A DNA stretch of 64,000 nucleotides from Aggregatimonas sangjinii. Its GTDB lineage: Bacteria; Bacteroidota; Bacteroidia; Flavobacteriales; Flavobacteriaceae. This document shows, piece by piece, positions 55,692 to 64,000 of the stretch. The stretch spans positions 1,437,001 to 1,501,000 of the forward strand of contig NZ_CP040710.1 in NCBI RefSeq assembly GCF_005943945.1, given 5' to 3'. The translations under genes were made by a program, and so were the position numbers. The notes below the pieces were generated by a model, which worked only from the letters and a program-made list of their open reading frames with translations, ran no database searches and had not been told where the DNA came from. Position 1 is the first letter of the stretch; each line of letters opens with the position of its first letter.

Positions 55692-55699
55692 TATATTTG
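55692..55699 (+). promoter_or_regulatory. Candidate promoter of the first MBOAT module (-7 TATATTTG)
   Basis: TATATTTG is an exact TAnnTTTG match 28 bases before the ATG at 55728. No clear -33 TTG was seen at the usual 17-23 base distance. It would drive the MBOAT and the SGNH gene that follows by two bases. Confidence 0.45.
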
Positions 55700-55727
55700 A
55701 TTTTTCTTTTAACCGTCAGTATCCAGC

Positions 55728-57134
55728 ATGCTTTTTAACTCCGTTGCCTTTTTGGTGTTCTTTGTTTTAGTGTTTACCTTTTATTGGTCGGTACCCAATA
55801 AGAATGTCAGGACTCAAAATATTTTGCTGCTTGTGGCAAGCTACGTATTTTATGGATGGTGGGATTGGCGTTTTCTATCGCTTATAGCGTTTTCAACCAT
55901 AGTCGATTACCTATTGGGTATCTCCATCGCTAATGCAACCAATCGGATTCGTGCAAAACGATACCTTTTGGCAAGTATTTTTACCAATCTCGGCCTTTTG
56001 GCCATTTTTAAGTACTTCAATTTTTTTATTGATTCCTGGGTAGACCTTTGGCGGTTATTCGGTTATGAAATGAACGTTAGTACTTTGAACATTATCTTGC
56101 CAGTCGGTATCTCGTTTTATACGTTTCAGACAATGTCGTATTCTATCGACATTTACAGGAAAGAATTGAAACCGACCAAAAATTTCATTGCCTTTGCAAC
56201 TTTTGTCAGCTTCTTTCCGCAATTGGTTGCCGGGCCGATAGAACGCGCATCGAACCTGATACCACAGTTATTGTCCAAACGCACATGGAATCACGAGAGG
56301 TTAAAAAACGGTCTTTTTCAAATCGCTGTAGGTTTTTTTAGAAAGGTCGTTGTTGCCGATTCTATTGGAAGTATAATAGATGGTATCTACAATGTACCCG
56401 AAATCAACAATTCCAGTTCGATTCTCATGGCAGTGCTGCTGTATTCATTTCAGATATATTTCGATTTTAGTGGCTATTCCGATATAGCGATAGGAACCGC
56501 GCGCCTCTTAGGGTTTGATTTCAAGGCAAACTTTAAACTGCCCTATTTTTCCTCGTCAATTACCGAATTTTGGCGAAGATGGCACATTTCCTTATCCACT
56601 TGGCTTCGCGATTACCTTTATATTCCGCTAGGGGGAAATCGAAAAGGCGTACTGATGCAGTATCGAAATCTATTCCTAACGATGCTATTGGGCGGTCTCT
56701 GGCATGGTAGCTCTTGGAATTTTGTATTTTGGGGAACCATTCATGGTGTTCTTCTTGGTCTAGAAAAAAGATTTGCGTTAATCCCTAAAAATTACAATTT
56801 TCTTCGCAATATGGCCATCTTCCTATTGGTCAGCTTCATCTGGATTTTCTTTCGATCTTTAAGCTTATCGGATGCGGTACTGATTATTGGAAAACTTTTC
56901 GATGCCGATTATGGTGCGCCTTTTATAGGCGATTTCCTGCCCTTTTTGACCATGGTATATGGTTTGTTCTTAGCAATGGTATTCGACGCCTATTTGTTCA
57001 GTACGGATACTAGTCTTGAAGATTTTGGAAATAAGTTGGGGAGCGCGACGTTTGTAGTATTGGTGAGTTTCATAGTTATCAACATTCTGCTTTTCTATTC
57101 AAGTGCAAGTAATTTTATCTACTTTCAATTTTAA
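55728..57134 (+). CDS. MBOAT family O-acyltransferase 1 (AlgI-like)
   Basis: 468 residues with about ten membrane helices. AlgI-family marks are IQN-type ASYVFYGWWDWRFLSLI, ILPVGISFYTFQTMSYSIDIYR, FVSFFPQLVAGPIERA, FWRRWHISLSTWLRDYLYIPLGG (from 281) and the catalytic-histidine loop GLWHGSSWNFVFWG (H326). AlgI passes acetyl groups across the inner membrane for periplasmic transfer to polysaccharide. Here the partner is probably the SGNH-like protein that starts two bases after its stop. It is colinear with the second MBOAT at 58492. Confidence 0.93.
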   Translation: MLFNSVAFLVFFVLVFTFYWSVPNKNVRTQNILLLVASYVFYGWWDWRFLSLIAFSTIVDYLLGISIANATNRIRAKRYLLASIFTNLGLLAIFKYFNFFIDSWVDLWRLFGYEMNVSTLNIILPVGISFYTFQTMSYSIDIYRKELKPTKNFIAFATFVSFFPQLVAGPIERASNLIPQLLSKRTWNHERLKNGLFQIAVGFFRKVVVADSIGSIIDGIYNVPEINNSSSILMAVLLYSFQIYFDFSGYSDIAIGTARLLGFDFKANFKLPYFSSSITEFWRRWHISLSTWLRDYLYIPLGGNRKGVLMQYRNLFLTMLLGGLWHGSSWNFVFWGTIHGVLLGLEKRFALIPKNYNFLRNMAIFLLVSFIWIFFRSLSLSDAVLIIGKLFDADYGAPFIGDFLPFLTMVYGLFLAMVFDAYLFSTDTSLEDFGNKLGSATFVVLVSFIVINILLFYSSASNFIYFQF

Positions 57135-57136
57135 TT

Positions 57137-58081
57137 ATGTTGCGGTCCGTTAAATTAGTGGTGGTAATAATGGTGGTGTTGTTCGTCGCCGATAGGTTGA
57201 TTTACCAGGTAATCAGCACTTTGGATGACGATATTTACACTGGTTTGGCCGTGGGAAAGATAAATTCGTTTCTCAAGCGTAAAGACGATGTTGATGTATT
57301 GGTTTTTGGAAGCTCTCGAGCGGCCCACCATGTCGATCTTGAGGAATTGGGAGTCCCGAACTTTAATGCCGGACAAGATGCCACCAAGATTGGCTTTGCA
57401 AGCGCATTAATAGCTACCTTGAAAAAACGGGGGCAAACTATCATCGTACACATCGATCACGACGAATTGTATGATAATGATTACGATGGCCAAAGTGATG
57501 CACAACTACTTGCCTTCCATGCGCTGAAAAATGATGAAATCGGGAGTTTTTTCAATAACTATTTCAAGGAAGAATGGGTTTTGGGCAAAATCGCACATTC
57601 TTATGCCGCTAACGGGAAAATTTTATCCATTCTCAAGAACAGTGTTTCAAAAGGGCACGATTATGCCGCTCAAAACGGATACGAACCCTTGATTCCGACC
57701 GAAGAACAATCCGAAACGTTCCGGCAGATCATGAGCAAAGGTATTGCCGATCCGATTCAGGAAAAAGTGGAAATGAACAAAGTGAACCTCAAGTCGGAAA
57801 AATTTATCGATCATATAATTCGAAAAGCGAAAACAAACGAATCGAAACTTGTATTTTTTACTTCGCCCTCTTTATTAAGGATAGACCGGGACACAAAAAA
57901 TCGCACACAAGCTTTTTTCAAAGCGAAGGGTATTCCTTATTGGGATCATGGTGCTTTTTTCGATTCCCTGGAATATACTGATTGGAAGGATGAAACACAC
58001 CTATCGGATAAGGGAGCAAAAAAATATTCAGCCTATCTTAGAGGTGAACTCCTTCATTATCTTAATGGTGCCTTCAAATAA
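57137..58081 (+). CDS. SGNH-like membrane-anchored protein, partner of MBOAT 1
   Basis: 314 residues. One N-terminal anchor (LVVVIMVVLFVADRLIY) and an extracytoplasmic SGNH-type domain: VLVFGSSRAAHH (block I Ser at about residue 59-60), IVHIDHDELYD, LVFFTSPSLLRID and the C-terminal DETHLSDKGAKKYS with D285 and H288 as the likely Asp-His pair. Proteins of the AlgJ/DltD/PatB kind take acyl groups from MBOAT partners and pass them to glycan, or hydrolyse esters. It lies two bases after MBOAT 1, so cotranscription is nearly certain. The exact family is not recognised. Confidence 0.82.
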   Translation: MLRSVKLVVVIMVVLFVADRLIYQVISTLDDDIYTGLAVGKINSFLKRKDDVDVLVFGSSRAAHHVDLEELGVPNFNAGQDATKIGFASALIATLKKRGQTIIVHIDHDELYDNDYDGQSDAQLLAFHALKNDEIGSFFNNYFKEEWVLGKIAHSYAANGKILSILKNSVSKGHDYAAQNGYEPLIPTEEQSETFRQIMSKGIADPIQEKVEMNKVNLKSEKFIDHIIRKAKTNESKLVFFTSPSLLRIDRDTKNRTQAFFKAKGIPYWDHGAFFDSLEYTDWKDETHLSDKGAKKYSAYLRGELLHYLNGAFK

Positions 58082-58491
58082 TTCATTTGACCTTCCGCTT
58101 TTGCTAACTTTATGGTGATGTGCGAACGCATAACTTCTTCTCCAGAGCGAATAGCTGAATTGGCCGTTACGAAAAGCGAAATATAAATCAGCTAACCTGA
58201 ATAACGCATCATATACATCAAAAATAGTCACGACAGGTTCGTAGGATTAACCTTATCCTTGGTCTTGGGCATAATATGAAGAAGGGGTAGGGTACCATAA
58301 ACACTTCGGCTTGTTTTACACCACCAGGTAGCTGGTGGTGTGTCAAAGTTCCATTAATGGATAAATTTCTTTTCCACTCACAAGAATTCGCACCTATCTT
58401 TTCCGTTACGTTGCGTCTGTAATTGGAAAAGGGACGGGCAACTTTTATTTAAATCGCTTATCTTTCCCCTCGTTAGAAAGTGACTTGAGAT
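58082..58491. other. Gene-free region between the two MBOAT modules
   Basis: 410 bases. Apart from a perfect 10-bp hairpin at 58318-58341 and a TATCTTTC at about 58460, one mismatch from a -7 box, I see no gene or regulatory element. The second module may depend on readthrough or on this weak promoter. Confidence 0.45.
58318..58341. repeat. Perfect 10-bp hairpin (ACACCACCAG / CTGGTGGTGT)
   Basis: Arms 58318-58327 and 58332-58341 pair perfectly around a GTAG loop. No T-run follows on either strand, so it is not a standard terminator. A stem-loop acting on RNA or a protein-binding palindrome is possible. Confidence 0.55.
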
Positions 58492-59940
58492 ATGCTATTT
58501 AATTCAATCGACTTTGCGATTTTTCTGCCAGTAGTTTTTATGCTGTATTGGTTCTTGGCCAATAAAAACTTGAAAATCCAGAACCTCTTGATTGTCGCTG
58601 CAAGTTATCTATTTTATGGTTGGTGGGACTGGAGATTTTTATCCTTGATTCTTTTCAGCACTATCGTTGATTACCTTATTGGCCGAAAACTTGAACGAGA
58701 AGACCATCTATTCAAAAGAAAACTGTTACTCTGGACCAGTATTCTCGTAAACCTTGGGTTCTTAGGCTTCTTTAAATATTATAATTTTTTCCTTGACAAT
58801 TTCGTCAGTGCATTTTCATTTTTCGGTTTTGAAATCAAACCCAATTCATTGGACGTTATATTACCTGTTGGAATCAGTTTTTATACTTTTCAAACCCTCA
58901 GTTATACTATTGATGTCTACCGCCGTAAACTTCGTCCCACCCATAATTTTATAGCATTTTCGGCTTTTGTGAGCTTTTTTCCTCAATTGGTGGCAGGCCC
59001 TATTGAAAGGGCGACCCACCTTTTACCTCAGTTTTACGAGAAGCGAAAATTTAATTACGCTCAGGCCGTTGACGGCATGAGGCAGATACTTTGGGGCTTA
59101 TTCAAGAAAATTGTAATAGCTGACAATTGTGCCGAATTCGCCAATTTGATTTTCAATAATTCATCAGATTTTTCTGGTAGCACATTGGTTTTAGGAGCGC
59201 TGTTTTTTACGTTTCAAATTTATGGAGACTTCTCTGGCTATTCCGATATTGCTATAGGAACTTCTCGACTCTTCGGTTTTGATTTAATGAGAAATTTCAA
59301 TTTTCCATATTTTTCAAGGGATATCGCCGAATTTTGGAGGCGTTGGCATATTTCACTTTCAACTTGGTTCAGGGATTATCTTTATATTCCATTAGGTGGA
59401 AGCCGCGGTGGCATTTGGATGAAAGTTAGAAATACGTTCATCATTTTTATTGTAAGTGGATTTTGGCATGGGGCAAATTGGACCTTTATCGTTTGGGGAG
59501 CTCTAAATGCAATTTACTTTCTCCCCCTTTTATTGACCAAGAACAATAGAAATAATCTCGATATTGTTGCCAGTGGAAAGCACTTGCCCTCCGGCAAGGA
59601 GCTTTTTTTGATTTTAATAACTTTTGGATTAACTGTGTTCGCTTGGATATTTTTCAGGGCGAATTCTATAGAACACGCATTCGAATATATTTCAGAAATA
59701 TTCTCGCCCTCACTTTTCACTCTTCCGAGTTTCGAGGGTATGACAAGAGCATTGACGGTGATTAAACTGGTTTGCCTGTTCACCTTAGTTGAATGGTTTG
59801 GGCGGGAAGGGCAATTTGCTTTGGCACAACTAGGTTTAAGCTGGAAACGACCTTTTAGATGGACCATGTATTTTGCGATTATTTTAAGTATATTTTGGCT
59901 TGGCGGAAGTGAACAGGCATTCATCTATTTTCAATTTTGA
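58492..59940 (+). CDS. MBOAT family O-acyltransferase 2 (AlgI-like)
   Basis: 482 residues, a close structural paralogue of MBOAT 1. ASYLFYGWWDWRFLSLI, ILPVGISFYTFQTLSYTIDVYR, FVSFFPQLVAGPIERA, FWRRWHISLSTWFRDYLYIPLGG and GFWHGANWTFIVWG (H326) fall at the same residue numbers as in the first enzyme. The C-terminal part differs. It may acylate a different position or use a different partner; the adjacent SGNH protein is unlike the first one. Seven bases separate it from that gene. Confidence 0.93.
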   Translation: MLFNSIDFAIFLPVVFMLYWFLANKNLKIQNLLIVAASYLFYGWWDWRFLSLILFSTIVDYLIGRKLEREDHLFKRKLLLWTSILVNLGFLGFFKYYNFFLDNFVSAFSFFGFEIKPNSLDVILPVGISFYTFQTLSYTIDVYRRKLRPTHNFIAFSAFVSFFPQLVAGPIERATHLLPQFYEKRKFNYAQAVDGMRQILWGLFKKIVIADNCAEFANLIFNNSSDFSGSTLVLGALFFTFQIYGDFSGYSDIAIGTSRLFGFDLMRNFNFPYFSRDIAEFWRRWHISLSTWFRDYLYIPLGGSRGGIWMKVRNTFIIFIVSGFWHGANWTFIVWGALNAIYFLPLLLTKNNRNNLDIVASGKHLPSGKELFLILITFGLTVFAWIFFRANSIEHAFEYISEIFSPSLFTLPSFEGMTRALTVIKLVCLFTLVEWFGREGQFALAQLGLSWKRPFRWTMYFAIILSIFWLGGSEQAFIYFQF

Positions 59941-59947
59941 GGCCATT

Positions 59948-60868
59948 ATGGGAAAATTTTTGAGAACACTTATCGTATTTGCGATTCTGTTGGGAATCAT
60001 CGGCGAAGTCGTAATCCGTACTTTTCGTTTGGTACCTGATATTCCTGAAAGATATATAGATAACCATGGTATTCAAAGATATAGACCGGGCCAATCGGGT
60101 TACTACACAAAAGCGGAAGAACAATGGAATGTCAATAAATATGGTTGGTTGGGCACCCATGACAACGAAAAAGAGCGTACGATTTCCGTAATCGGGGATT
60201 CATTTATCGAAAACATTATGAATCCTATATCGTGTAATCAAGGCAGTGTGCTCAAGAACCGTTTTCCTGAGTATTCCTTTTTTGAAGCAGGAAGATCTGG
60301 CGTAACCTTTATAGAAGCTGTTGAGATTAGCGCCATTTTACAAGATGAAATCAACCCTAAATATCAATTACTGTATCTCAATACAGCTGACTTTTCTGAA
60401 TCCGTTTCCGAAATTCAAAGATATACCGACAGGTTACAGATTTCCTTAGAGACCGAAAAATTACTTCCGGCAGAATTAAAATCCGTAGGATTAAAAAAAA
60501 TATTATATAACATTAAGTTACTCTATTACCTCTATTTGAGGTATCCGATTTTTGTGGAAAAACAAAATCAGGTAGCAGATGAAGAAACGACTATAAGCTT
60601 GGAAACCGAAAACAAGCTGATGTATCAAAAGCTTTTTGCCTATTGTGCTTCAAATTATGAATTAAATAGATTGATTTTTGTGTTTCACCCCAATACGGAT
60701 CAAAGAATCTTAAACTTGGCGCATGAATACGATATCAAAACGATTAGTCTTGATTCAGATGGAGATAAAAACTGGGATTTGGGAGAGCACGATGGACATT
60801 GGTCTTGTTACGGGCACGAGCAAGTAAGTAAACAAGTGGCTAAAAGGTTAAAAGAAATAGCTCTTTAG
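59948..60868 (+). CDS. SGNH-like membrane-anchored protein, partner of MBOAT 2
   Basis: 306 residues from ATG at 59948. An N-terminal anchor (LRTLIVFAILLGIIGEVVI) is followed by RYRPGQSGYYT and the block I motif VIGDSFIENI with S85, then LLYLNTADFSES and a C-terminal DGHWSCYGHEQVSKQVAKRL carrying D282 and H284. The GDS and D-G-H-W motifs are typical of AlgJ/AlgX-like and other SGNH esterases. It is little like the SGNH protein at 57137 outside these motifs. It is expected in the periplasm, working with MBOAT 2. Confidence 0.82.
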   Translation: MGKFLRTLIVFAILLGIIGEVVIRTFRLVPDIPERYIDNHGIQRYRPGQSGYYTKAEEQWNVNKYGWLGTHDNEKERTISVIGDSFIENIMNPISCNQGSVLKNRFPEYSFFEAGRSGVTFIEAVEISAILQDEINPKYQLLYLNTADFSESVSEIQRYTDRLQISLETEKLLPAELKSVGLKKILYNIKLLYYLYLRYPIFVEKQNQVADEETTISLETENKLMYQKLFAYCASNYELNRLIFVFHPNTDQRILNLAHEYDIKTISLDSDGDKNWDLGEHDGHWSCYGHEQVSKQVAKRLKEIAL

Positions 60869-61245
60869 CAATATTGTCGTCAGAAGCAAATAAAAGTAAG
60901 CAATATTCAATATACCATCAGCTATACGTGACAAACAAATTCAAGGCTGTTTTGTATTAACTCCCGTATTGGTTCAGCGCATACTAAAAATACCTCTTTC
61001 TGGAAACCTATTCTGATTCTTTGAAATCCATCTTGTCAATATGAAAATTGTATTTCCTTTGAAGCATACTTCATAAAAGAATTTCCGCGTTTATAACATC
61101 ATACCATCCTTGTTAGCATAATATGATTTTGATGCAAAATAAAGAAAGAGCTATAATCTTAAAAAGTAAACGCTGGAAGTCAGGCCCGCGAAGCATCCGA
61201 AAAGGAAAAGACCTTTGCGCGTCCAGGCATTCCGATAATTACCGG

Positions 61246-61295
61246 GACGGAGCAACTTGCCTGAAGGCAGTCAGGCCGCCTGCCGGACAGACAGG
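61246..61295. repeat. GC-rich hairpin cluster, possible dispersed repeat
   Basis: Within an AT-rich gap, TGCC-TGAA-GGCA (61258-61269), CAGGC-C-GCCTG (61272-61282) and CCTG...CAGG (61279-61295) nest as overlapping short palindromes. Nothing like it occurs inside the neighbouring genes. GC-rich CCTGCCGG-type repeats are often mobile or REP-like. Confidence 0.4.
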
Positions 61296-61451
61296 TTCAA
61301 ATTTCGATTATCGAGTTATAGGATGTTGGAAGTGGAAGTTTTTCGTGTAGAAACTACTACAGGCACAAGTATACTCTAAAGTGGTAAAGTTGAGATTTGG
61401 ATAAGCATAGCAGCACACATAGAACCTGCAAATCAATTAAATAAATAAAAA

Positions 61452-61481
61452 AAGTGTCCGACAATTATCGGACACTTTTCT
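61452..61481 (-). terminator. Terminator of the pectate lyase-like gene
   Basis: AAAAGTGTCCGA (61452-61463) pairs with TCGGACACTTTT (61470-61481) around a 6-base loop. On the minus strand the stem is followed by TTTTATTTATTT. It lies 26 bases past the stop at 61507. Confidence 0.8.
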
Positions 61482-61506
61482 ATTATGAATGGATGGTTTC
61501 TAACGA

Positions 61507-63786
61507 TTATAGTGTCAAGGTATGCAGAAACTCTTCTAAGTTGCTATATCCATCACCATTGCGATCGGTATTGCCATCCGCCGCATTATATGGGTCTAGG
61601 CCCTGTGCGCTCTCCCATGCGTCAGACATACCGTCTTTGTCAGAATCGGCGTATCCCGAACCGCCGGAAAGGTATGGATAACCTCCAACTTGACTTGGAT
61701 CATTGATCAAGCGCCCAGTATTGTTCCGAATATCTTGAGTTACTCTCCGTGTAACTTGGTCTTGGGTAAAAGCACCTGCATTACTCAAAACATCATTTAG
61801 AAGACTTGCACTATCCATCGTTGAAACGTTTTTTAATGGAAAATCAAAGGCGTCCATTCTTCTGTTTGAACTACTCATATTTTGGTTCCCGCTTAAAGTG
61901 TACCCTATGGCATTCCATTCAGAGTCAGAATTGCTGGTTCTGTATTGACTAATGTTGCCTCTGACGTAGGCAGCCGTGTTATCACTTATCAATATGGGAT
62001 ATCTGTTGACTTTTGAATCTACCCCAGGGATGTGCAGGTTATTGATGAAATTCACCTGATTATAACCAGTGCCATGAAAAATAGAACCGAACAGTCCCCA
62101 GTTATAGTATACATTGTTTACCAATTCCATTTCCATAACATTGCCCGGATTCACATTAACGAGCGGATTTCTCTCGCTGTTATGCGCAAAAATAGAGTTG
62201 TAAATGGTAATTTTAGACGAGGTATTGCTCACCAACATACCCATACTATGATGGTTGTAGTATCCACTACTATTAGGATTGGTCGTATACTCGTGCGATG
62301 AATACATCAATGCTTCGGAGAAAATGCAATTTTGAAAAGTGACTCTGGTCGCTGCGTACGGATCGATTACTTCATCGGTAGACCAAGAAAATGCGCAATG
62401 GTCAAAAATGATATCGCTAGATCCAATACTTGCCGCATCGCCTGAAAATTCTTGATTTCGTCCTCTTCCGGCCCGAATACGAATACCTCGAACAATAACA
62501 TTGCCGCCGGTAACTTGTAGGGCCGGTTGTTCCATGCTGCTTGATCTGCGTATAGTGATGCCGTCACCAGGAGCTGTTTGCCCAGCGATGGTAAGATTGC
62601 CATTTTGAACACGTAGCGTTTGCTGAACGGTAATGTAACCGGCCACTTTGAAAACGACTATCCTCGGACCACTGGCTTCTATGGCCGCCCTTAAGCTACC
62701 GATACCGCTATCATTAAGATTGGTAACCTCGATAACCGTACCTCCTCTGCCTCCTGTGGCGTACTTTCCGAAACCTTCAGCTCCGGGAAAGGCTTTTAAC
62801 TCGCCAAGATTGGGTATATCGGTAGTAGGTGGTGTTTCCACCTCTCCCTGTACTGTAAGGTTGATGACTTGGGTGCAGCCCTCATCTGAAGTTAGGAGGT
62901 AGGCGCCGCTATTTGCCGAAGTGACTGCCCCTAGATTGAAATTGTCCCCGACCGTAGTGCCGTTAGGCAATTCAATACTAAGGCCGATATTGTTGGGTAG
63001 CATACTCAATACTACTTCGGTTCCCACAGCTACTGTTAAATTGCTCTGGCCATCCGCCCATACACCATTTAGTCGATATTCTGGAATGATAGCGCCAGTA
63101 GAACAGTCGTTCTCCTCAACTACATTTACGGTAACCGTGCCTTCTTCGGTTGTGGTGTTGCCATCATCATCGGTGGTTTCTACGGTGTAAGAGAAAGTAT
63201 CGGTTTCGGTCTCCGGTTCCGGCTCAGGTTCTGGAGTGGGCTCCGGTTCTGGCTCCGGCTCCGGTTCTGGAGTGGGCTCCGGTTCTGGTTCAGGAGTGGG
63301 TTCCGGTTCAGGAGTGTGTTCCGGTTCTGGAGTGGGCTCCGGTTCTGGTTCAGGAGTGGGTTCCGGTTCTGGAGTGGGTTCCGGTTCTGGAGTGGGTTCC
63401 GGCTCCTCTTCCGGTTCAGGAGTGGAAGGCGGACTAGTTGATTCTGCGGTTTGCGTGGTTTCTGGGGTAGCAGTACCTAAAGTGTAGGTAATCGTATTGT
63501 CATCGTTGATTTGTACTGTACCGAAGGATGGGTTCGTCACATTGGTAATGACCACGTTGCCTAAATCCTGTACGCCATCGTTGGCCAGCACATTGATAGT
63601 AATGGAACCTGATGGAGGAATATTGTAAACATCATCGATTACAAATCCATTTAGGGTATCATCGCCATTATCGGAGATGGCATATTCCGACAATACGTCT
63701 GCGTCTTCGGAGCAAGAAAAAAACAATACAAGTACAGAAACAACCATCGCGAGTAGACCACGATAGTTTTGGGTGGGTATTTTCAT
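61507..63786 (-). CDS. Multidomain lipoprotein with PL1-like pectate lyase domain
   Basis: 759 residues. The signal ends in a lipobox (LFFSCSED). A cadherin/Ig-like domain (about 45-110 and 193-224) is split by a Pro-Glu repeat (121-192). A second Ig-like domain spans about 228-316. The catalytic part (about 328-650) is a PL1-type beta-helix: [51 protein letters not shown], and [13 protein letters not shown] with a likely catalytic Arg. The C-terminus (715-755) is a Ca-binding [12 protein letters not shown] and [12 protein letters not shown] type 3/dockerin-like segment. It should cut or modify polygalacturonate-like chains on the cell surface. Substrate could be external pectin or the cell's own uronic acid-rich polymer. 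Confidence 0.9.
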   Translation of the reverse strand: MKIPTQNYRGLLAMVVSVLVLFFSCSEDADVLSEYAISDNGDDTLNGFVIDDVYNIPPSGSITINVLANDGVQDLGNVVITNVTNPSFGTVQINDDNTITYTLGTATPETTQTAESTSPPSTPEPEEEPEPTPEPEPTPEPEPTPEPEPEPTPEPEHTPEPEPTPEPEPEPTPEPEPEPEPEPTPEPEPEPETETDTFSYTVETTDDDGNTTTEEGTVTVNVVEENDCSTGAIIPEYRLNGVWADGQSNLTVAVGTEVVLSMLPNNIGLSIELPNGTTVGDNFNLGAVTSANSGAYLLTSDEGCTQVINLTVQGEVETPPTTDIPNLGELKAFPGAEGFGKYATGGRGGTVIEVTNLNDSGIGSLRAAIEASGPRIVVFKVAGYITVQQTLRVQNGNLTIAGQTAPGDGITIRRSSSMEQPALQVTGGNVIVRGIRIRAGRGRNQEFSGDAASIGSSDIIFDHCAFSWSTDEVIDPYAATRVTFQNCIFSEALMYSSHEYTTNPNSSGYYNHHSMGMLVSNTSSKITIYNSIFAHNSERNPLVNVNPGNVMEMELVNNVYYNWGLFGSIFHGTGYNQVNFINNLHIPGVDSKVNRYPILISDNTAAYVRGNISQYRTSNSDSEWNAIGYTLSGNQNMSSSNRRMDAFDFPLKNVSTMDSASLLNDVLSNAGAFTQDQVTRRVTQDIRNNTGRLINDPSQVGGYPYLSGGSGYADSDKDGMSDAWESAQGLDPYNAADGNTDRNGDGYSNLEEFLHTLTL
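63211..63426. repeat. Tandem repeat encoding about 72 residues of Pro-Glu
   Basis: GGAGTGGGCTCCGGTTCTGG-like units and variants run in tandem and encode [12 protein letters not shown] strings in the pectate lyase-like protein. Units vary in length by 6-base steps. The array is in frame and could change length by slippage. Confidence 0.85.
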
Positions 63787-64000
63787 GAGTAGGCTAAGAT
63801 TTTAATTTTAAACTTGGTTTAATTATAAATTACAAGGTTATTTTAATGTGCTATGATCGATTTAAAACTCGTTCCAAAAGACCAAAAAAAATAACATATC
63901 CACTAGAGTACGTGCAAATTCTCTTATTTAGACGTCAAACTACCAAAAAAATCGACGAAATACGCTAATATTTAACATTTTAACAATTTAGTCACTGTTT
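63787..64000. other. Upstream region of the pectate lyase-like gene to window edge
   Basis: 214 AT-rich bases up to the right edge. AAACTTGGTTTAAT (about 63811-63824) resembles the AAACTTGTTAAAA block before the genes at 53564 and 55005. No full promoter was recognised, and no gene is visible. Confidence 0.4.

Larger units (their letters stand above)
55006..55727. other. Gene-free divergent intergenic region
   Basis: 722 bases between the divergent beta-helix lipoprotein and first MBOAT genes. It holds the shared motif 55021-55081 and the MBOAT -7 box at 55692. The AT-rich middle (55100-55680) has only very short open frames, such as a 19-codon one near 55360, with no family likeness. I see no RNA gene, although a small RNA could not be excluded by eye. 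Confidence 0.5.
60869..61506. other. Gene-free region between convergent genes
   Basis: 638 bases between the second SGNH gene and the pectate lyase gene. It contains a cluster of GC-rich hairpins and an imperfect repeat (61246-61295) and the terminator at 61452. No coding sequence with family likeness was seen. Confidence 0.5.

Noticed and set aside
58318-58341. Terminator for the first MBOAT module
   Set aside because: The hairpin is perfect but no T-run follows on either strand, and it is over 230 bases from the stop.
61291-61305. tRNA T-arm-like ACAGGTTCAAATTTC
   Set aside because: No acceptor, D or anticodon stem can be formed around it.
63211-63426. CRISPR-like direct repeats
   Set aside because: Units are in frame, without unique spacers of constant length, and encode a Pro-Glu string inside a gene.

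Overview
The window looks like chromosome of a member of the Flavobacteriaceae (Bacteroidota), probably marine. The family-level call rests on the SusC-type TonB receptor, BshA (bacillithiol synthesis), a DUF4159 protein, the gene order lptD / amidase / MCE protein / Fe-S pair / GH3-beta-lactamase fusion / bshA, lipoprotein signals ending in a cysteine, and -7 promoter boxes of the TAnnTTTG type with no obvious Shine-Dalgarno sequences. The genus cannot be fixed from the sequence. I found no rRNA, tRNA, CRISPR array, insertion sequence or phage gene.

Region 1 (1-30.5 kb) is housekeeping and envelope biogenesis. It opens with the 5' part of a SusC-like receptor running off the left edge. Next, on the minus strand, come a THUMP-like methyltransferase, an AI-2E family permease and a DUF4159 protein, then a DUF1223 protein (plus strand), rsmE and tsaD. 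The long tamB-like gene is divergent from tsaD. pfkA and gap form a glycolytic pair that ends at a strong terminator and is followed by an N-acetylglucosamine kinase-like gene. RidA and lptD are on the minus strand. Divergent from lptD is a plus-strand series: amidase, MCE protein, two Fe-S oxidoreductase subunits, a small conserved protein, a GH3-beta-lactamase fusion, bshA, a small lipoprotein and an OmpA-like protein with a good promoter. TamB, LptD and the MCE protein, all lipid or LPS transport components, each appear to start with TTG.

Region 2 (30.6-53.6 kb) is one minus-strand polysaccharide locus of 18 genes. In transcription order it encodes a UDP-glucuronate 4-epimerase, an acyltransferase-3, a formyltransferase/GINT1-like protein, a UDP-GlcNAc 4-epimerase, a hexapeptide acetyltransferase, UDP-glucose dehydrogenase, UDP-HexNAc dehydrogenase, a Wzx flippase, two GT2 enzymes with a methyltransferase between them, a GT4, a Wzy-like polymerase, an AsnB-like amidotransferase, two more GT4s, a second AsnB-like amidotransferase and a dimethylformamidase-like protein with an inserted membrane hairpin. 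The set predicts a Wzx/Wzy-made polymer rich in hexuronic and N-acetylhexosaminuronic acids, some of them amidated, with O-acetyl groups. No priming transferase and no Wza/Wzc export pair is present in the window.

Region 3 (53.8-63.8 kb) holds two beta-helix lipoproteins, one of them a PL1-like pectate lyase, on either side of two tandem MBOAT plus SGNH modules. This resembles the acetylation and beta-helix tailoring part of alginate systems and may modify the polymer made by region 2; that link is inference from position and family. Long gene-free stretches at 55.0-55.7, 58.1-58.5 and 60.9-61.5 kb contain hairpins and repeats but no gene I can support.
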